A DNA stretch of 64,000 nucleotides from Anastrepha obliqua (Eukaryota > Arthropoda > Insecta > Diptera > Tephritidae): positions 38,228,001 to 38,292,000 of the forward strand of contig NC_072895.1 in assembly GCF_027943255.1 (NCBI RefSeq), given 5' to 3'. Under the pieces are notes generated by a model. It did not search any database. It was not told the DNA's origin and saw nothing but the letters and a program-made list of their open reading frames with translations. A program made the translations under genes and the position numbers. Shown here in pieces: positions 12,154-22,589 of this stretch (position 1 is its first letter; the number at the start of each line of letters is the position of its first letter).

Positions 12154-12898
12154 TTAAGGGGTAACACCACTGTACACGCGTAAAATAAACACGATTTTTA
12201 AAGAATTTTTTTGTATAGAAGGAAAGGGGAAACAATCACTCTGATTTGGGAAGTTATTACTTATATACTAAAATACAAAACTACAAAGTTTGATCGAAAA
12301 ATTTTACAAAATGGCGGCATTGGAGACATTTTTGTAATGTGGTTTCTCTTGAAAGAGCTCCGCGGCACGCAGCACAGAGGGTGCAAATTTTAATCTGGAA
12401 CAAAGAAACATTTTTTTTCTTAATCTAGATAAGAATAGCTAGAGAAACACGTAGGGGATTTAAAAAATATTTATTTTTGTGGAATTAGCAAGCATTTGAA
12501 GGAAAAAACTCTATTTTGGACTAAAAAAACGGCACTTAAATAATTATAACAATCGTTTAAATTAATCTATCGAAAATCCCCTACGCTCTTCTCTTAAGAA
12601 GGTTATTATACAGACGTAGTGAAAAACCTGATTAAAAATATTTAAAATTGTTTGAGTTATGCTGCGTGCCAATTTCAGAAAACGTGTTTTGAGAAAAACG
12701 CGTTTAAAGTTTGGAAATTTGGAGAAGTTGTTAGGTAGCAGTCACTAACGCTTGGTTAAAAGCTTCAAATATTTATGAAATAGACTTCGGTAACGTATAA
12801 AACTTTTTGTTCTGTATTTTAAAAGGTTCAAAGAATTGTTTAAGCTTATAAAAAAAAAATCAATTTTTTGAAATTTCTACAGTGGTGTTACCCCTTAA
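12154..12898 (+). mobile_element. TTAA-flanked 745-bp non-autonomous transposon, family T1 copy A
   Basis: Bounded by TTAA on both sides (12154-12157 and 12895-12898), with terminal inverted repeats starting GGGGTAACACCACTGTA. A second copy of exactly the same length, in opposite orientation, lies at 46759-47503. TTAA target duplication is the hallmark of the piggyBac superfamily, although the TIR does not begin with the usual CC. A 60-residue frame (12211-12393) is identical in both copies, but it is too short and too unlike a transposase to be one. Confidence 0.85.
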
Positions 12899-13777
12899 AA
12901 TGATAATGCAGAACAAAAATATTGTTGGAACGAATTTTTGTATATGTCCGTCGCGATTACGAGTTACATTTTTCATTCGACCAGTGTAATTTTTAACTAC
13001 TTTTTCCAATAAATCTGAACTGAAAATCTAAATGAGCCAAATCAGCAAAAATGCGACGCAAACGATGGTAATTTGAGTTCAATTCTTGCTCGAGCAGTAT
13101 TTTATAGACACATAAGCCAAGATCCTTATGTAAAATTTACGACGTGATCGAAGGACAAAGGCCAACAAATTGAGAACCACGACGAGCCAACATTTCGGCG
13201 TCTTATTCAACAAAGTAAATTTCCACAATTTTGAAGGGTTGTTTTGCACGTTAAACTCTAGTTCTATTGCAGCAAAACACAAAAACAAAAAAAAACACCC
13301 GATGCATATATTCTAAACAGTTATAAATAAAAATCGGCACATTATTCTTTAAAATAAAACAATTTAAATTAACAAATTGAAATGCAGTAACGTGTGAAAT
13401 ACATTTTAAGCTTTCATCCGAAATTTAAAAATTTCGCTTTTAAAAAATGGTCGATCGAAAACAAATAAAGTGCATTCCATAACTCAGCACAGGGTCGTAT
13501 TGACAAGTGGATGTTTCCTTCCATATAAAAACAACTATCGAGCATTCGTTTTATGGAGAACATGCCCAAGACCACCGCAAAAAAAAAAAAGTCTAAAATC
13601 ATAGCGGTGCTTGAGCTATTTCAAACTTTTACATTATTATACCAAAATTTAGTTTGCTATAGAATTTCATACTAGAAATTTTTCTAAAATTTCTGATTAA
13701 AAAGTTTCAAATTTAAATTCATTCCGAGATGTCACTCTACGGATTTCGAATTGACGTTCATAGCTATTCGAATTCAG

Positions 13778-13917
13778 CAAGGCGAATTTATTAAAGGTGG
13801 TTTCGGTAAACCAACTGATTTGTTTTTCTATTTCTTTAACTGTATCAATCCGTTCCATTCACTCGTTTCAAACGTTGTTGTTGGTCTGGTGCCACCACCT
13901 TTAATGAACGCGCCTCG
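13778..13917 (+). mobile_element. Short MITE, family G copy 1
   Basis: Terminal inverted repeats of about 20 bp: caaggcgaatttattaaagg on the left, and the complement (ccacctttaatgaacgcgcc) on the right. Subterminal sequence ttgttgttggtct(a/g)gtgccacc is shared with copies at 18048-18158, 42190-42317, 46543-46714 and 51437-51640. It is non-coding. Confidence 0.75.
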
Positions 13918-15089
13918 GAATGCAGTGATGCAAATTGTGAGTTTATGAAAACGAAGCTACGATCGATTCAGTGATAATAAAGTTGATTACACAGGTCTAC
14001 ATGGTTAATTTTTTTATATGAGACTGTTTTCGATGTATGTTTTATGCTGAGCATGATTCCACGATGGTTTAAAAAAAGGGGCGTAAAAAGTCATAAAAAC
14101 GTGGTGCTGGTTGTTTTAATCCCCACTTATTTTAAAAAACATCACATGCCAGGGACTTCAATAACTTCTTAGACTACAATAATCATAAATACTTATATAT
14201 ACATATGTACGCATTAAAAAAAAAAAATTTTGAGCTTTACTTTACATTAGCTGTGCCTATACTAAAAAAATGCCTATAACCGTAAATAAAAATTGATTTG
14301 AGCTGCAACTATTTAATAAGCTTTATTTTTAGTGCTGCAAATACAAATGAATTCGCCTTGGTCTGGTTTGTTTTTTAGGGGACGTTTCTTGGCGAATAAT
14401 AAGTCGAAGAAGGGATTATATATTTGTTTTGTTAACTAATCTGTATTTTGGTAAACAATTGATTTGATAAACAACTGATCGGGAAATTATACTGAACCTA
14501 CAAAACACAATAGTGAGTACGTAAAACCGGATTCATAAGTGAACGATATGGAAGTTTGAATACCTAAATAAACATCTTCCCCACACATGCAAATCGAAAG
14601 CTGTGTATAAATGTGTGTATAGCTGTGGATTTGATTAACATTTTATCGACGTAGCATTTACATACATACTCGTACATATATGTATGTCATGCGAATTAAT
14701 AAAAGAAAATTAGTTATTGGAAAACCAGAAACATAGCCGAGAGAGTTAATCATGCAGACTTGAGCCATATAAAATTTTAAAGTGGAGAAGATGTTATTCC
14801 CAAGAGATCGAATTTTAGCTTTCGCAAAATTATTCACCGGTTAAAAAAATAAGCATGAACCGCAGGGAAAGGGTGTTAGACGACTGTTTTAAAGTGAACT
14901 TTTGAAGATGTGGTTACTTAAGCCCACTCATATTAACGTAATAGGGCTGTCACAATGGCTCTTTAGCATCCGTTGCGGCAATGTTTTTTACTGATGTGAC
15001 GAGTAAAACGTTCCGTGGTACCACAATTAGAGTATTGCCGCATATATGTAAACAAAAAACAATATATGTTCTTATTGTGAAAGCAAATA

Positions 15090-15612
15090 CAGTAGATTCT
15101 GTTTTTATGCGGTAGATACGTTTCGCAAGAAACAGCAGAAAAAAAGCTACTAGTTTTATAGTAAAACTATAGATCCGTTTCAAAAGTGCTAAGAACCGCA
15201 TAAATCCGAAATAATATAATAAAATCGCATAAAAAAGGGCACTAGTCCCATATTATAACTATAGATACGTTCCATAGACCGCATGGATCTGAAATAATTA
15301 AATAAAATCGCATAAACAAAATATTGTATTTTTGAAAATTATATCTTTATTTAAGAAACGTCAGAATCGAAAAATAAATTTACGTCAGAAATAGAATCAG
15401 ACAATACCCACATGTTGCGCATTCGTTTAGGATTTGGCATAAAATCACTTGAGGAAATGTACACGTCTGATCAAGATGGTGATGCAGGCGGTTCCATACT
15501 TGTAGGGTTAGCATTTCTGATGTAATCTGTGATGAGTTTTTGCTTAGCTGGTTTAGAATCTTGTTTATATGTACAATTCCCGATAGGTCGACATGCATTT
15601 TTTAATTTAAAA
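15090..15612 (-). mobile_element. Pogo/Tigger-like element, larger part of a split copy (P1)
   Basis: Begins after a TA with cagtagattctgttttta, the same end as the intact copy at 16216-16824, and follows that copy in reverse complement to about 15612. The remaining end of this element appears 1.7 kb away at 17351-17396. A 72-residue frame (15380-15598, minus; MHVDLSGIVHINKILNQLSK) matches the frame in the intact copy. The TIR start (CAGTA), TA duplication and size suggest a non-autonomous pogo/Tigger relative; the protein itself is not one I recognise. Confidence 0.7.
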
Positions 15613-15629
15613 AAGAGGTTGTCTGTAAA

Positions 15630-16215
15630 GTCGGTTTACTGACGATAGTTTAACGTGACAACGTCATAAGAAAATATTGATGGAATGGTTGCAATTTTCA
15701 AAACAAAATTTTAATTTTATTTGTTTGATAGATATTTTGTATGGATATAGAGGAGGAGGTAAATGGAATTGCAATGGAATAGGTCAAGTTACATTTACAC
15801 AAACGTGAAAATTTACGAAACATTAATAAGTCAACAACTCTAAGAGGCACCATCATCGATTTGCCTTTTTCAAGACACTTTATACTCGAAACACTCCCTT
15901 TCATTTCCTACTTTTTCTATCATCGTCCTATTCTCAACAGAGAAATGGTTCACTACCACGCACACAGCAAGAAGGCATATGCAAATACAAATATGTGAAT
16001 TTATATACAAATGCGCATATACATACATATATATGCTCACTCAAGTAGGACAGAGCCAGATGTCGAACGTTGCCGAACGCGGGGGCCGATTGTGCTCTTT
16101 GTCGTTCGTTCCGCGCTCTCCCTTGCAGTTCAAGCACATTAGCTTACATTTGCTTGCGTACGGAATAGATTCCTATATTTGATATGTCCATATGACTTGT
16201 ATGCATCTTTACATA
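15630..16215. repeat. Inserted DNA with one arm of a ~170-bp direct repeat
   Basis: A segment at about 15968-16135, with aagaaggcatatgcaaatac near its start and gtcgttcgttccgcgct near its end, is repeated in the same orientation at about 17040-17210. The pair flanks the intact P2 element. The rest of this interval holds no recognisable gene. Confidence 0.6.
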
Positions 16216-16824
16216 CAGTAGGTTCTGTTTTTATGCGGCTTTTTTTTATGCGGTTTTGAAATAGTGCGGTTTTTTTTTTTAATTACAAAATGCATGTCGA
16301 CCTATCGGGAATTGTACATATAAACAAGATTCTAAACCAGCTAAGCAAAAACTCATCACAGATTACATCAGAAATGCTAACCCCACAAGTATGGAACCGC
16401 CTGCATAACTATCTAGATCAGACGTGTACATTTCCTCAAGTGACGGAAGTGATTTTACGCCAAATCCTAAACGAATGCGCAACATGCGGGTATTGTCTGA
16501 TTCTATTTCTGACAATGTAAATTTATTATTCGATTCTGACGTTTCTTAAATAAAGATATAATTTTCAAAAATACAATTTTTTGTTTATGCGATTTTATTT
16601 AATTATTTCAGATTCATGCGGTCTATGGAACGTATCTATAGTTATAATATGGGACTAGTGCCCTTTTTTATGCGATTTTATTACATTATTTCAGATTTAT
16701 GCGGTTTTAGCACTTTGAAACGTATCTATAATTTTACTATAGAACTAGTAGCTTTTTTTATGCTGTTTTTTTTTTATGCTGTTTCTTGCGGAACGTATCT
16801 ACCGCATAAAAACAGAACCTACTG
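16216..16824 (+). mobile_element. Pogo/Tigger-like element, intact non-autonomous copy (P2)
   Basis: Flanked by TA (16214-16215, 16825-16826), with inverted ends CAGTAGGTTCTGTTTTTATG. Internal 'atgcgg / ccgcat' motifs recur near both ends. It encodes one 76-residue frame (16290-16520, starting MHVDLSGIVHINKILNQ) that is too short for a transposase; it may be a transposase remnant or a captured piece. It is 609 bp long and lies inside the interrupted copy P1/P3 in opposite orientation. Confidence 0.75.
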
Positions 16825-17209
16825 TATAGATTTGTTCTTTTTGAAAATTGCGCGAAATTGTATATGTGTGTGTATTAGTATACAACATATCTTATAAGGT
16901 ATATGGTAAATATTACCATACATTTTTTTCTTCATATATAATAAAAAAATTAATAATAATAACATTAAAACAACAGGTATTATTAACAAACTTGGTTTTA
17001 TTTTAAATTCTTCAAGTAAATCAAATTAATAATAATCAATAAGAAGGCATATGCAAATACAAATACGTGATTTATATATGTACATATGCGCATATATGTA
17101 CATACACATATACGCTCACTTAAGTAGGAGAGAGCAAGATGTCGAACGTTGCCGTTCGTTTGCTTTGTTTGCTTTGTCGTTCGTTCCGCGCTTTCGCTTG
17201 CAGTTCATT

Positions 17210-17300
17210 CAAGGTAACGACAATCAGCAAGGTAACGGCAAATGAGCAAGGTAACGACAAATGAGCAAGGTAACGATAAATGAGCAAGGTAACGACACAT
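17210..17300 (+). repeat. 19-bp tandem array, about five units
   Basis: Units of the type caaggtaacgacaaatgag follow one another with single-base changes (gacaatcag, ggcaaatgag, gacaaatgag, gataaatgag, gacacat). It directly follows the second arm of the 170-bp direct repeat. Confidence 0.85.
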
Positions 17301-17350
17301 TTTTTCGTGCGTGCAGCCTGTTAAATCGAATTATAAGACGTTATCACGTC

Positions 17351-17396
17351 AAAAAAACCGCACTATTTCAAAACCGCATAAAAACAGAACCTACTG
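17351..17396 (-). mobile_element. Pogo/Tigger-like element, separated end of split copy (P3)
   Basis: Holds the terminal 46 bp of the pogo-like family in minus orientation: ccgcactatttcaaaaccgc, then the TIR ending ctactg before TA. It corresponds to the end missing from P1. Joining P1 to P3 would give an element of about 570 bp, close to the 609-bp intact copy. Confidence 0.7.
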
Positions 17397-17399
17397 TAT

Positions 17400-18040
17400 T
17401 TAGTTGTGTATAAACAGGTTTCTGTTGGTTGTGAAATATTATATATATTAATTTCTAATTGAAGCGAAAGAGGGTTTTAATAGAATTTATGGTAGTCGTG
17501 GACGGTAACTGCGACCATAATTCCGGGATCGGGAAGCAAATCGTTTTTCAAGATAACTTGGATTTGAATTGACTCAATTAATAAATTCTATTAATTTTTT
17601 TGGATTCAATTTGATATAACAAAAAACCACCACTCATAAAAATTTGGGCGACGAAATTGATCTTCTTTAAATAGTTGTAATTTTCGCCGGACTTGCCATA
17701 CGGCAAAAGTAGAAAGTTGCCAGGTTTTTCGTATTCCGGCTTGGCGTGCGGCACCTAGGTGGGGCCGTCGGATAAAAACCATACGCAATGCACCCATTGT
17801 GATGGGCCTATAACTATGTAAATTATATTTGCGTCGGAACACTGCATCAATATGTTTACAGATCGTGTTGGGCGAAATATTGATGGAGCGTGATACGGAT
17901 CGCACTATATTTAATAATTCGCAGATCTGGATCAAATAATAAATTATGAGTTCGTCAGTAGGCATCTTTTTTCCATGATTCTTTCCATCTAGGGCTGAGT
18001 TTTTTTTTCTTTCGCCGTCACCATATGGCTGTCAGCTCAG
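17400..18040. other. Stretch with one unassigned minus-strand reading frame
   Basis: A 119-residue open frame at 17965-17606 (minus) includes SVSRSINISPNTICKHID, which could be a helix-turn-helix, but there is no supporting neighbour, no known domain and no clear ends. It may be a transposase fragment or chance. I assign no function. Confidence 0.3.
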
Positions 18041-18047
18041 AATGAAA

Positions 18048-18158
18048 CAAGGTGAATTCATTATTTGTTTTTTAGTTTCTCAATACTTTGCTTTGACAAT
18101 CAAACGTACAGAACAGTGTTGTTGGTCTAGTGCCACCATCTTTAATGAATGCGCCTTG
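18048..18158 (+). mobile_element. Short MITE, family G copy 2
   Basis: Ends caaggtgaattcatta and atctttaatgaatgcgccttg, with the shared gttgttggtctagtgccacc motif inside the right end. Shorter than the other copies through an internal deletion. Confidence 0.7.
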
Positions 18159-18689
18159 CTTCCATCAAAATTTGAACTTCATATCACAAAACTTATAAAT
18201 ATTGACGCGATAAATATCAAACATGTAGGGAGCGTTCGCGAACGGAGCGTATCATCAATATCAAATTTGTTTCGTCAATCCAAACATACATACGTGTAGC
18301 GTTCGCCTTAAGGGAGTACCATGTAAATGAACATTTAATAGGAGCCTTACACTATCAAGTTGGTTGATCAAAGTACATCTTTGTATGGGTTGCTCTTGCA
18401 AGCATTAAACAACTCGTCAAACTACAGTTCCTCGTTTACGTTCAAGTTTTGTAAATACAAGATAATCAACCAGAGTGATAAAGGTGCTTGAAATGAATAT
18501 ATTGCTTTGGCATATTGGTTGAGACCTGGTTAAAGAAACAACACAGCTACCAAAACAGGTCAAACGACAATTAAGAGTGACGAATATCAAAACTACTTTA
18601 ATATTTTGTCAAACATTCATGAAACTCATATATGCCTGCAAGATTATTTTCAATATTGTAAACATTTGACAACCTTATGACTGTTGATT

Positions 18690-19005
18690 GGCGGCCGTAG
18701 CCGAATGCCTTCGTGCATGACTACCATTCGAATTCGGAAAACGTAGGTTCGAATCTCCGTCAAACATCAAAATAAAGAAATAATTTTTCTAATAGCAGTC
18801 GCCCCTCGGCAGGCAATGGCAAACCTCCGAGTGTATGCCATGAAAAAGCTCCTCATTAAAAAAATCTGCCTTCGGAGTCGGCTTGAAACTGTAGGTCCCT
18901 CCATTTGTGGAACAACATCAAAACGCACACCACAAATAAGAGAAGGAGCTCGGCCAACACCCAAAAAGGGTGTACGCGCCAATTATATAGTATATATTTA
19001 TTTAC
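18690..19005 (+). mobile_element. tRNA-derived SINE, family S2, full copy
   Basis: The tRNA-like head is gcggccgtagccgaatg (box A region) and ggttcgaatctcc (box B). The family body follows (ggcaggcaatggcaaacctc, cctccatttgtgg) and then the 3' motif tgtacgcgccaatta, after which AT-rich tail begins. This is the most complete plus-strand copy in the window. Confidence 0.85.
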
Positions 19006-19309
19006 TGTTCAGATAGAAAATTTAGCTTTTAATAAATTTTCTTGAAAACTAACAATCATATATATACACATATGTTGTTGCAACACAAATCTTCCCCATA
19101 CATGGCCGGGAAATGTTGCTGGAGTGATAGTCCATGGCCAGATACAATCCGAGTCAATAATGAGCCAAGTTTGAATAATCCAAGAATGATAGAATAAGAG
19201 ATCCTGCCTTCTGACTTCACTGTAACGTCAGGCTACGTGAATATATAATAGAAACAAAAGGTAGGGGAATTACTTATTTGTGAAGAGAAAGAGCAGGCGA
19301 AAGTAATAG

Positions 19310-19440
19310 TTCCCACGACAGGTGGTTCTACGTAACCGGAACGACCCGGATTTATATCCGGCCAAGGAATGTCACTTCAGCAGCATTCCCCGTATATGTA
19401 TGAGGAATATTTAAGCTGCTACAATAACAACAACAACCAA
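19310..19440 (+). repeat. Dispersed repeat with triplet tail
   Basis: Same family as 3340-3535 in reverse orientation (ggttctacgtaaccgga, atttatatccggcc, gtcacttcagcagcattcc). It ends in a short aac/caa triplet run near 19425-19440, which looks like the 3' tail of a retrotransposed sequence. Confidence 0.6.
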
Positions 19441-19740
19441 ACACAAGACGTTCTACGAATCCGCTAGGTCTTTATTCGCTACAATATGTTTATGTCGTCG
19501 TAAAGCTCATACAGCTCATTGTTCGATCCTCGCCGTTGTCAATGGGCAAAGACCCAAAAATCTGCCGCAGAATCTTTCTCTCAAATACTCCAAGTGACGT
19601 CTCATCGGATATTGTCATCGTGCCATACGTTAGGACGGGGATGATGTGAGCCTTATAAAGTGTTAGTTTTGATTGTCGAGAGAGGACTTCACTACTCATC
19701 TGGCTTCTTAGTCCAAAATAGCACTTGATGGCAAGACAGT
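19441..19740 (-). pseudogene. Non-LTR retrotransposon fragment (reverse transcriptase C-terminal region)
   Basis: The minus-strand frame 19699-19490 reads LSRQSKLTLYKAHIIPVLTY and then GVFERKILRQIFGSL. This matches the segment downstream of the reverse-transcriptase palm in RTE/CR1-like insect LINEs. It is 5'-truncated and decayed. Confidence 0.7.
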
Positions 19741-19744
19741 TATT

Positions 19745-20130
19745 CGGCTCTGAGCGAATTTTACGGAATCATTTTATGGGCTGAAGTCACTTGGGGTGGT
19801 TTACAAAAAAACTGAAATTGTGTTAATGATACACGAAAAAAATCAACCAATGACTCTTCGTTACCGACTGCACAGCTATTGATTGGACGAATTTGTGAAC
19901 ATGTGTTTGGATGAGTGAGTGAGTATGTGTGAACTGATTGTGCAAATTTCGGCTGGCTGTAAGATTTTGTTAATGACATTCGAAAAAAAAACTCAGCACA
20001 GTCTTCGCTCATGTTACTTCGTTGCTATCTGAAAAGGGAATGATTGGATGAGTATGTGAATACATATGAAATGATCGTGCAGCATTCGGCTGAATCTCTC
20101 AAGTGACGTGGCAGCCGAAGTTCTCTCACA
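19745..20130. repeat. Foldback-like MITE, family F copy 2
   Basis: Both ends carry the family F motif (gaagtcacttgggg at the left, caagtgacgtggcagccgaag at the right). Inside are two rounds of the 'attgtgttaatgatac... caaccaatgactc... gattggacgaatttgtgaa' unit. Non-coding. Confidence 0.75.
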
Positions 20131-20406
20131 CTCACACATTCATTCGTTTGCTATTCGTCTTTCACAATTTAAATTTGATTAGTTTAAATGTCACAAATCC
20201 CAATATTACAAAGCTATTCACTGAATTTTCACAAACGTGTAATTCCTCCTCCTTTTATTTGATTTGTATTATTAAGGTGCCTGATACCAGACTTGCTAAA
20301 ATCGCAAATCGCCATCTTTTTGTTGCTGTCTTATTTGTTTGTTTACATTCTTATTGAGATTTTGCCAGTCAAAATACCAAGTTGGAAAAATAAAACTCAT
20401 GAGAAT

Positions 20407-20712
20407 GTTGTTGTTGTTTTAGCGAAGTCGTACTTACTTATATGGCCTGATCAAGGATCGCAACCCGTTACCGGACTAAGGCCGACTGCAACAAGTACCG
20501 CCAGGCGTCTCTGCTTTGCGCGCGTCTTCTCCAATTTTTTACACTAAGCGATGATAGGGTTCCTTCGACTTGGTCCTTCCATTGGGGGCATCTTCCCTTA
20601 CATGCCCTTACACGTCGTTGTCCTCTAATTTGCCATCTGAACACCTTTGCTGGAGCTTCTGCATCCATACGCCCGACGTGGCGTAGCCAGTACAATAGCG
20701 CCCCATAACCCC
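20407..20712 (-). pseudogene. Non-LTR retrotransposon fragment with (AAC)n tail
   Basis: Minus strand, about 20712-20468, encodes LLYWLRHVGRMDAEAPAKVF and then WKDQVEGTLSSLSVKNWRRR. This is the characteristic C-terminus of RTE-like LINE polyproteins. The sequence then runs to a short aac repeat tail at 20407-20418, as expected for a 5'-truncated insertion. Its order relative to the fragment at 19441-19740 shows they are separate insertions. Confidence 0.8.
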
Positions 20713-20825
20713 CAAATAAAGCAGATTCAATAAATAAATAATTTGTCACATAAGAAGCAAACATTTTGCGCAAATTGATTAAGGAAAAATAATTAAACAA
20801 TCCCGATATTTTCAGGCACTGTAAA

Positions 20826-20946
20826 ATGATTAACGGGGATCCAAGTGTGAAGCATAGCTATGAAGATATTTTGGAGCTAAAAGTGGCAAGACATAACCAC
20901 AATGAGTTGTTAAATATAGACGGAGAGTTAGATATTCAATCCAGCG
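20826..20946 (+). CDS. Svop: SVOP-like MFS transporter, coding exon 1
   Basis: ATG at 20826 opens a 40-residue cytoplasmic N-terminus (MINGDPSVKHSYEDILELK). The exon ends in phase 1 before gtaagt. An acceptor (attttcag, about 20814) just upstream shows that a non-coding 5' exon exists further left. The next exon continues GDTYTVQQAVNLLGFGWF, the standard start of the SVOP/SV2 family. SVOP is a synaptic-vesicle-associated 12-span member of the major facilitator superfamily; its substrate is not established. All eight exons join without frame breaks to 481 residues, somewhat shorter than human SVOP. The start is chosen because it is the first ATG after the acceptor and is in frame. Confidence 0.88.
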
Positions 20947-21326
20947 GTAAGTATATTTTTATTTGTTTTTTAAAGGACTACATAAATTAATTAATGTTGC
21001 TTATTTTACGACCGTTGCCATAGCCATCCTTGTGGCAGTACTCCAAGTGCTTTGGGAAATAAGAGAAGAGAGCTCAATTTGAAAACAGTCCATCCTAGCC
21101 CCTGATTTTCCTATGCAAGTCTTAAATTTTCATCCCTATAAAGAATCCTTTTTCAACATCCTATAACTCGGTATTATATTACGTTTCCACCAAAAGCAAA
21201 CACCGTGTTTGCAGGAGTTGTGTTTGGGAGAACTGTCAACTGTTTCCACCGAAATGTGTTTGCAAAGTGTATGGTCTTTGGTATGGTAAGCAGATTTATG
21301 ATACATTATTTTGCGGCGACAGCACA

Positions 21327-21390
21327 GCGCGATAGCCCAGCGGCTAGCAATGTGGGCTTCCGATCCGAAATCCTTGGTTCGAATCACAAA
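21327..21390 (+). mobile_element. tRNA-like SINE head, family S1 copy 1
   Basis: A 60-odd-bp tRNA-like block: gcgcgatagcccagcggcta (box A), then cttggttcgaatcac (box B), followed directly by an oligo-A/T tract. The same block recurs at 38112-38179 (minus) and 38787-38852 (plus). The stems are imperfect and copies are dispersed, so a retroposed tRNA-like SINE is more likely than a working tRNA gene. Confidence 0.7.
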
Positions 21391-21446
21391 AAAATTTTTT
21401 TTTTTTTTATACATTTATTTCATTTTGTTTTATGATATGTTTATGA

Positions 21447-21622
21447 GCAGATTTTTTTCATGGCAGAAATACACTCGGAGGTTTGCCATTGCCTGCCGAG
21501 GGGCGACCGCTATTAGAAAAATGTTTTTATTAATTTTGCTTTTACCGAGATTCGAACCAACGACCTCTCTGTGAATTCCGAATGGTGATCACGCACCAAC
21601 CCACTCGGCTACGGCGGCCGTC
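21447..21622 (-). mobile_element. tRNA-derived SINE, family S2, truncated copy
   Basis: Minus-strand copy holding the tRNA-like head and the first half of the body; the 3' half is missing. It lies about 60 bp from an S1 SINE. Confidence 0.8.
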
Positions 21623-22019
21623 AATCAAATGTCATATTGACAAATTGCAATCATTGTTGCCATGTTTCGATAAGAATGCAATAATAAATGAGGAAAATGA
21701 GCAACATTGCCACCACTTAATAATTAAATTAGACGCAAACCCAACAAAACACGCTTTAAATTAGACGCAAACCCACAAAACACGCTTTGAAAGTGAGTTT
21801 AGGTATGGAGTTGTGTTTTAATTTTGTATGGGATTTGACAGGAGTTTTGTTTCGTGTTTGCGCTAAGAACACGATAGCGGCAGAGAACACGATAGCGGCT
21901 GCGGTGGAAACTTAGCATTATCTCCTCCTATAAACTCCAGCTACTTTTGAAAAATTTTTAAAAAGAAAAATTTTACAAGCGACTTAGGTTTTGCTACACC
22001 GTATGAGCGTAATCATTAT

Positions 22020-22586
22020 AATTTACATTAAATTCGCATTTACATTAAAAAATTTGTGATCTCTTTAATGAAAAAATTTGGAACCTTTTTCTTAGCAAGT
22101 AGAAAAGCCCGTAAAAATTTCTTAAAGAATACTAGGCCTCCGGGGCTTCTGAGGTTCCTGCCAATACCACGAAATATTAGAAACTTATTTTTAAAGTCAA
22201 TGATGCGTAGCAACAGTGGATTTATTAAAAATGTGTCAAAATCATCTTTTCTGGCGAAGCGCATTTTCATCTCGGCTGCTATGTTAACAAACAAAATTGC
22301 CGCATTTGGGGATCGCACAACCCGCACGTGACTGTTGGGAAGCCAATGCATCGTCAGAGAGTCACAGTTTGGTGCGCATTTTGGAGCGGTTTCATCATTG
22401 GCTAATTTTTCTTTGAAAATGCTGCTGGAAACGCCATTTGGGATTACGGTGAACGCTACAAGACATGGTATACGATTTTTTGTGGTCGGAAATTGACGGC
22501 ATTGATGTCGACGTTCTTTGGTTTCAGCAGAATGGCGCATCAGCCATACGTGATCTTTGAGAAAACGAAACAGTGTTTCAAGCATA
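22020..22586 (+). pseudogene. Mariner-type transposase remnant
   Basis: The plus-strand translation across frame breaks gives a DDE-family core: HFHLGCYVNKQNCRIW, NPHV, RVTVWCAFWSGFIIG, FFFEN, then (shifted) EIDGIDVDVLWFQQNGAS. It is the same type of transposase as the elements at 30930-31445 and 34994-35936. It carries stops and frameshifts and is cut off on the right by the Helitron starting at 22590. Confidence 0.8.
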
Positions 22587-22589
22587 TAA

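Larger units (their letters stand above)
9566..20825. other. Intergenic region between Ogt and the transporter gene, repeat-rich
   Basis: About 11 kb between the Ogt stop and the transporter start. Supported contents are listed separately. Stretches where I see nothing definable are 10360-10840, 11430-12150, 12900-13770, 13920-15085, 18170-18685 and 20130-20400. The transporter's 5' untranslated exon must lie somewhere here, because an acceptor (attttcag) precedes its ATG at about 20814. Confidence 0.6.
21183..21914. repeat. Possible TIR element containing two nested SINEs
   Basis: The left end has cgtttccaccaaaagcaaac and the right end gcggtggaaacttag, a short inverted pair. The interior has repeated 'aaacccaacaaaacacgctt' units. 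Similar words (aacacaaacacgctgtg, gcagtggaaac) recur at about 48790-48935. The assignment is tentative because the inverted ends are short. Confidence 0.4.

Noticed and set aside
12211..12393. Sixty-residue frame MYRRKGETITLIW..., identical in two places, as a conserved gene
   Set aside because: Both copies lie inside the 745-bp TTAA transposons, so identity reflects element copying, not selection on a gene.
9566..20825. LTR retrotransposon formed by the 170-bp direct repeats at 15968 and 17040
   Set aside because: No TG...CA ends, primer-binding site or gag/pol frames lie between them, only the pogo-like element P2.
22040..22585. Long minus-strand frame of 181 residues as a novel gene
   Set aside because: It is antisense to a decayed mariner-type transposase read on the plus strand; its residues match no family.
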